NCBI RefSeq assembly: GCF_000213175.1
Contig: NW_009799179.1
Location: 5,863,658-5,927,657 of the forward strand
Direction: 5' to 3'
Origin: Neurospora tetrasperma FGSC 2508
Taxonomy: Eukaryota; Ascomycota; Sordariomycetes; Sordariales; Sordariaceae
Length of the DNA: 64,000 bases
Position 1 is the stretch's first letter. Each line of letters begins with the position of its first letter. A model generated the notes under the pieces. It was not told the origin of the DNA. It did not search any database and was given only the letters and a program-made list of their open reading frames with translations. The translations under genes were made by a program, and so were the position numbers. Positions 59,601 to 64,000 of this stretch are shown here, one piece after another.

Positions 59601-59950
59601 TGTATATAATAGAAGGGGTTACTTAGTAGGCTATACGGACCTTAATAGAAGGATCTTTTATATTTAGGACCCCGAACTAAAAGAGCTAATTAAAACTAAC
59701 GCTATAAGGTTTTTAAAACTAGAGAAAGTTCAAACCCTAGAGGAATAAGTAGTAGATTATACGGTAGTATTCTCTAACTAATCTATTTAAAACGTAAATA
59801 AAGTATTAAAAAGTAAGAAGAATATATAGGTTATTATTAATAGACTACAACCAATAGAAATATTTGGGGGTTCTAATAAAGAAAAGAGGGAAGAGAAAAT
59901 AATAATAATAATCTTTTACCCTATACTATAGAACTATAGTGCCTTATTAA
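56627..59950 (+). mobile_element. Ty1/Copia LTR retrotransposon relic, RIP-degraded, 3' end lost
   Basis: It begins TGTTGTGGTGTGGAGCGCCC exactly where homology to the chromovirus stops, so it appears inserted there. 56627 to about 57200 is the likely 5' LTR (less AT-rich, CpA kept in its first 100 bp). A gag-like frame runs about 57250-58200 (RIKDIGYKIDKTVEFTNLF..., with a knuckle-like YYAYNYYRVPNIPDY at about 58015). Pol follows: about 59520-59680 reads YLVGYTDLNRRIFYI, the RIP form of the Copia integrase end (LVGYxGxxRIYRVWDP). No second LTR is found before 64000. Many in-frame stops. Confidence 0.65.
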
Positions 59951-61559
59951 CATAGGGTTCTTTTCTAGTTCTCTGGAGGGGAAAACCGTACGGCGTTAAG
60001 CGCCGCCGGGTAAAAACCTCTAACTTTATTTCGGTTGTAGATCTCTATACTACTCCTATTTTACTTATAATTATAATAATTCTTACCTATTATTATAGCA
60101 AACCGATTTCGTCTCTTCCTTCGCTATATTATTCTAATATTAGAATAATAAGGATAATATAAATAGGACTTAGAACGCCGCCTTCTTTCGCCGCTTCTCC
60201 GTTTTAATTTCTACTATTCTTTCCTCTACCTTCCTCCTACTTTTCTATTTTATCTTCCTATTTATTTCCCTACTTTTCTACTTCCTTACTCTATTTATAA
60301 TTACTTCTATCCCGTCCCTTTACTTCCTACTCCTCGGTTCTACTTCTATTTATAATAGCGTAAGGACCTTCTTTTCTATTTATATAATCCTCCTTATAGT
60401 ACCCCTTCTTAATTTCTTTCTTCATTTTTTCCTATTTTAATTATTATTTAAAATAGTTTCCTCCGGTTATAACCGCCCTAACTTAATTAATTTTACTTCC
60501 AATTTAGAAGTCTCTTCCTCCGATCTGTCCCCGGGCCCTACGTCCTCCCTAGGTTTCGTAATTCTAATTTATTTAAAACTTATAATATTTTCCTATATTT
60601 TTTATAGTAATCCGGACTTTATAGCCCCTCCTAACTAGTATAGCTATTTCTCTTATTATTTTTAATTTATATATTAACCTATTTAATATTATTTATAAAA
60701 TCCTTTACTTTTATTATACTTTAAATTTCGCTATAGTTCCGAAGATTAATTAAAAGCCCGCTTCTCCTAACCTTTTTTGTAAAATTATCGCTAGTAAGAT
60801 TTATTTCGTTTTATTTTCTAATATATTTTATATTCTTCCTTTTCTTATCCTTCTTCTCTAATTAAATTCTATTTTTAATTACCGACTCTTAAAATACAAT
60901 TTATATTTTTACTACTAATAAATATATATTAAATATTCCTACCGGCCTTTATAATACTTATAACACTATTTAGTCGGTAATTATTATTATAATATTAAAT
61001 AGCCCGGCTAGATATTATTGAAAATTGGACGCTTTCGTTCGTACTACTAATTATTTTACTAAATATATATATAAACGTTTAATATAAAATAATCTCCCTA
61101 ATAATTTTAATAATCTTCTCCGTACCCTATATTATAATACTATTATTTTTTAATAAAAGGGCTACTATAAATTAATTATAAAGGATATTTATTATAGTTA
61201 TACTCCTTCCTTTTTTAATAATAATACTATAAACCCAATCTATATTATTTTTGATTCTAATAGTAGTATAATTACTCTTATATATATTATATTTAGTAGT
61301 AGTAATATTATTACTTTTATTTATACAATCTCTAATTCTAATAGTAATAATATTACCTTTAATAATCCTATAGCCCTCGATACCCCCGGCCGCCCTATTA
61401 TAAACGAAGATTAGGTTTAATAACGTTATAAAATTACTATAAGTTAAATTCGTATAATAGTACTATTTGAAGAGCTTCTTAAATATAATTAAGTATTAAT
61501 TAAATAGTACTTATAATTAATATAATCGTTTCCTCTTTATCCCCTATCCTATTATTTTA
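59951..61559. repeat. Degraded repeat DNA, unidentified
   Basis: AT-rich and stop-riddled. A GC-richer patch with a hairpin (CGGCGTTAAGCGCCG near 59990) starts it, followed by pyrimidine-rich sequence on + (60180-60380). It may be the 3' portion of the LINE at higher coordinates, but no domain could be read. Confidence 0.4.
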
Positions 61560-64000
61560 GTATTATTAATAATTTATTCCCTTTTTAAAAATATTTTACG
61601 AATTCCTTACGCTACTCCTCCTCTAATTCGATTATTAGATAATACTCCCTTAATTTACCTAATTTTAATACTTATAATAATATCCTCTCGGTTTTAATTC
61701 TATTATTTAAATATTCTTAAAATTCCTCTTTTATTAATAACTAATTATCGGGGTCCGATTAGAAGAAAATTTCTATATTAAAGTAATTTAAAATAATATA
61801 GGCGAAGGTCTCCTTTTCGAACCTATAAATATAAATAGGTATTTAAATATTTAGTACTTTCCTCCGGAAGAGGAAGGCCCGGAGTCCGATAATTTCCGTT
61901 CTAATTTAAATTAAAAGAGAATTCTTCGCCTTAATTAATAAATATAATTCGTTTTTATCTTCCTCTATTATTCGACGTTTTCTTCTTTCCTTCCTTATAT
62001 TAACTATATATCGTTAAATAATTTTATTATTAAATTTAGGGTTAAGGTTAATAATAGTAAATTTGTACTATTAATTTAATTTAATTATTACCGTTACTAA
62101 ATAGTAATTATAATATAATATTTACTCTTAATTTATTATATCCTTTAATTATTTTTTATAATTAGTAACTATTGGTTCCGGGGCTTATAACGGTAGTAAT
62201 AGGGTCCTTAATTCTAAGGGAGGACCGGTTATAATTATTAGTAACTTTTCTATTAATATTTATACTTCGGCCTACCGAATTTTAATTATATTACTCTTTA
62301 ATTTATTAGTAAGTAACTGATTTTTGACCCTTTGTATTTAAATATAATTAATAATTTAGGTTATAGTTCCCCGAACGAACTTTATTTAATTTATTTAGGC
62401 AAGCCTTTCTTTAAAAACCCGGACTTTCTTATTAAAGTAGAGGTTAAATAGCGGATAAAAGGTTTCTATTTTTAAATTCTATATTAATATAATTTTATAC
62501 GCTCTAATAATAACTTTTAAATATTTAATCTAATATTTTACTAGTCTAATTATAATCCTTTATAGTTTCCTATAGACTTTGGTTAGTTAGTAGAATATTA
62601 AAGTTCCGTATATAATAGCGTTATAAATATATTTAGTATATATTTCCCTTACCCGAATAAAGGAGTAACCCTATATTTTTATAATTAATTCTATAAATAT
62701 ATTCGTTTGAATTTTTATTTTCTATTTTATTACTTTTATATAAGTCCGGTAATTAAATCTATAGTTTAACTAAACCCCTAAGAATCTTATAAATTCTATT
62801 AATTAAAATACTACGTCTTTAAATTAGAGAATTTCCATCCTTAGTACCCTTATCCGTATAAAATATATTAATTCTATTTTATGTACTTCAAATTCTATAC
62901 CTGTCGCCCCTATTTATTTTAAATATATTTCCTATATTATTTATAAAATCCAATAATTCTCTTCGGTAGTACGGACTATTATAATAATATTAATATTATT
63001 TACAAAGCTAATAGTAATTATATTTAGGATTATTACTAACTTCCAATATAATAGAATAATAAAGAAAATAAATAGAATAAGGGAGAGGGGGGAACTTTAG
63101 GGTATACTTACTATAATAGTATAAGGGCGGAATATTATATTATTAAAGAAGAGGGAACTTCTTCTATTAGTAATAAAATTTACTATTTATTTAATAATTT
63201 ATATTAGGAATTATATTTACTATAAAATATATAGAAACTACTTATAATTAATTCTATTAAATACTTCTTTTAAATTAAAGAGTATAAAAAATATTATAGC
63301 CCCGAGTTTTTAAGCCGTATATACTATATCGGTAATTACCCGGATTATAAATTCTATTAAATAATTTACTTAATTACTTATTTAGCCCTCCGGTAAGAAG
63401 TTAAATTCTTCGGCTACCTATATAAATCTTTTTACTATAAATACTTCGAAGATTTTTCTAATATTACTAAATAGCGATATAGGCCTCTATATACCCGCTA
63501 ACTTCTATTAAGTAGCACTCTTCCCAGGCTTCTTAAAAATAATTACTTTTATATTTTTAAACTATTATAGAAAATATCCAAGCTGGAAGCTAACGGATAT
63601 TAAATATACTATTACTTATTAAAATAATTGCTTATATAACTTTAGAAATTTATTAAAATATTAATCGACGCCCGGAGCTTTATTAAGCGCTATTTAGGAG
63701 AGTACGTTTTAAACATCCTCTTTAATAATTAATTCGTTAATAATTATTAGTTAATACTATTTAATAGTTCGGTCTAATTCGGTAAATAATTTATTAGGAT
63801 ATTTACTTTCTAGAAAAAATAATTAATAAAGATTTTAGCTTTATTACTATAGTCTCCGATTTCTATTACCCCTTCGTAGGTTTAAAGGACTAATAGTTTG
63901 GACGGATCTATTAGCCAATAACTTCGAATTCGGGCCTATCTCTTTAATAGTTAAAATTAATTCGGGTTCTTTAAAGCCTTAGCGACGCTTTCGTACTATA
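61560..64000 (-). pseudogene. Non-LTR retrotransposon (LINE) reverse transcriptase relic, continues past the window
   Basis: On the minus strand the frame reads as a fungal LINE polymerase with RIP stops: near 63480-63430 GYIEAYIAI...KIYIGS (the GYRPISLL...KRL region), about 63110-63085 SIP*SSPLSLILFIFF (the PQGSPLSP motif), about 63015-62985 ISFVNNIN (the FVDD catalytic box with both Asp turned to Asn), then ENYWIL and a connection region. The 3' part at about 61960-61780 resembles the C-terminal Cys-rich stretch (LQVRKGDLRLYYFKLL for CxCGxxxETPxHxxLxC). The 5' end lies beyond 64000. Confidence 0.7.

Noticed and set aside
1-64000. CRISPR arrays, bacterial operons, riboswitches, tRNA or rRNA genes
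   Set aside because: No spaced direct repeats, no tRNA-type GTTCRANYC loop in a foldable context and no rRNA segment were seen. The genome is eukaryotic.

Overview
The window looks like a piece of a filamentous ascomycete (Pezizomycotina) chromosome; a Sordariomycete is my guess, but the sequence does not fix the species. Three things support this: protein genes with short introns (57-105 bp) carrying fungal GT-AG ends and CTRAC-type branch sites; conserved fungal proteins (V-ATPase subunit C, APS kinase, Noc1/Mak21, an organellar-type prolyl-tRNA synthetase); and a sharp split between one GC-normal gene island and AT-rich blocks of transposons riddled with TAG/TAA stops where CAG/CAA once stood. 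CpA and TpG are almost absent by eye from the AT-rich blocks while CpG is kept, which is the signature of repeat-induced point mutation (RIP).

Layout. 1-20,560: RIP-degraded transposons. A small LTR element without visible coding domains (424-2667) is followed by a large Ty3/gypsy chromodomain element on + (2943-18639, 203-bp LTRs, ATTTA target duplication). Inside its RNase H region sits a second gypsy element on - (6255-13503, 262-bp LTRs, GTAAG target duplication). Two N gaps lie in this block, and a ~0.7 kb segment is repeated on both sides of the second gap. 20,560-42,190: gene island with seven intact genes: an F-box protein (+), an AT-hook/Gln-rich nuclear protein (-), VMA5 (+), APS kinase (-), a membrane-anchored 4HBT thioesterase (-), MAK21/NOC1 (-) and a prolyl-tRNA synthetase (+). 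Four short inverted-repeat elements of one apparent family (MITE-like) sit between the genes. 42,190-64,000: a second AT-rich block with diverged fragments of a hAT-like MITE, a Mutator-like transposase relic, a gypsy element on - (45179-50906), a second copy of the chromodomain gypsy on - (from 50907) carrying a nearly intact 591-bp hAT-like MITE, a Copia relic (+) that cuts the gypsy copy, and a LINE relic (-) running off the end.

The genes do not form a pathway. They are housekeeping functions (vacuolar acidification, sulfate assimilation, ribosome biogenesis, tRNA charging, thioester hydrolysis) plus two likely regulatory proteins (F-box, AT-hook). No secondary-metabolite, defence or virulence system was recognised. 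The most noteworthy material is the transposon record: nested insertions with exact target duplications, patchy RIP within single LTRs, and two short-element families that look untouched by RIP.
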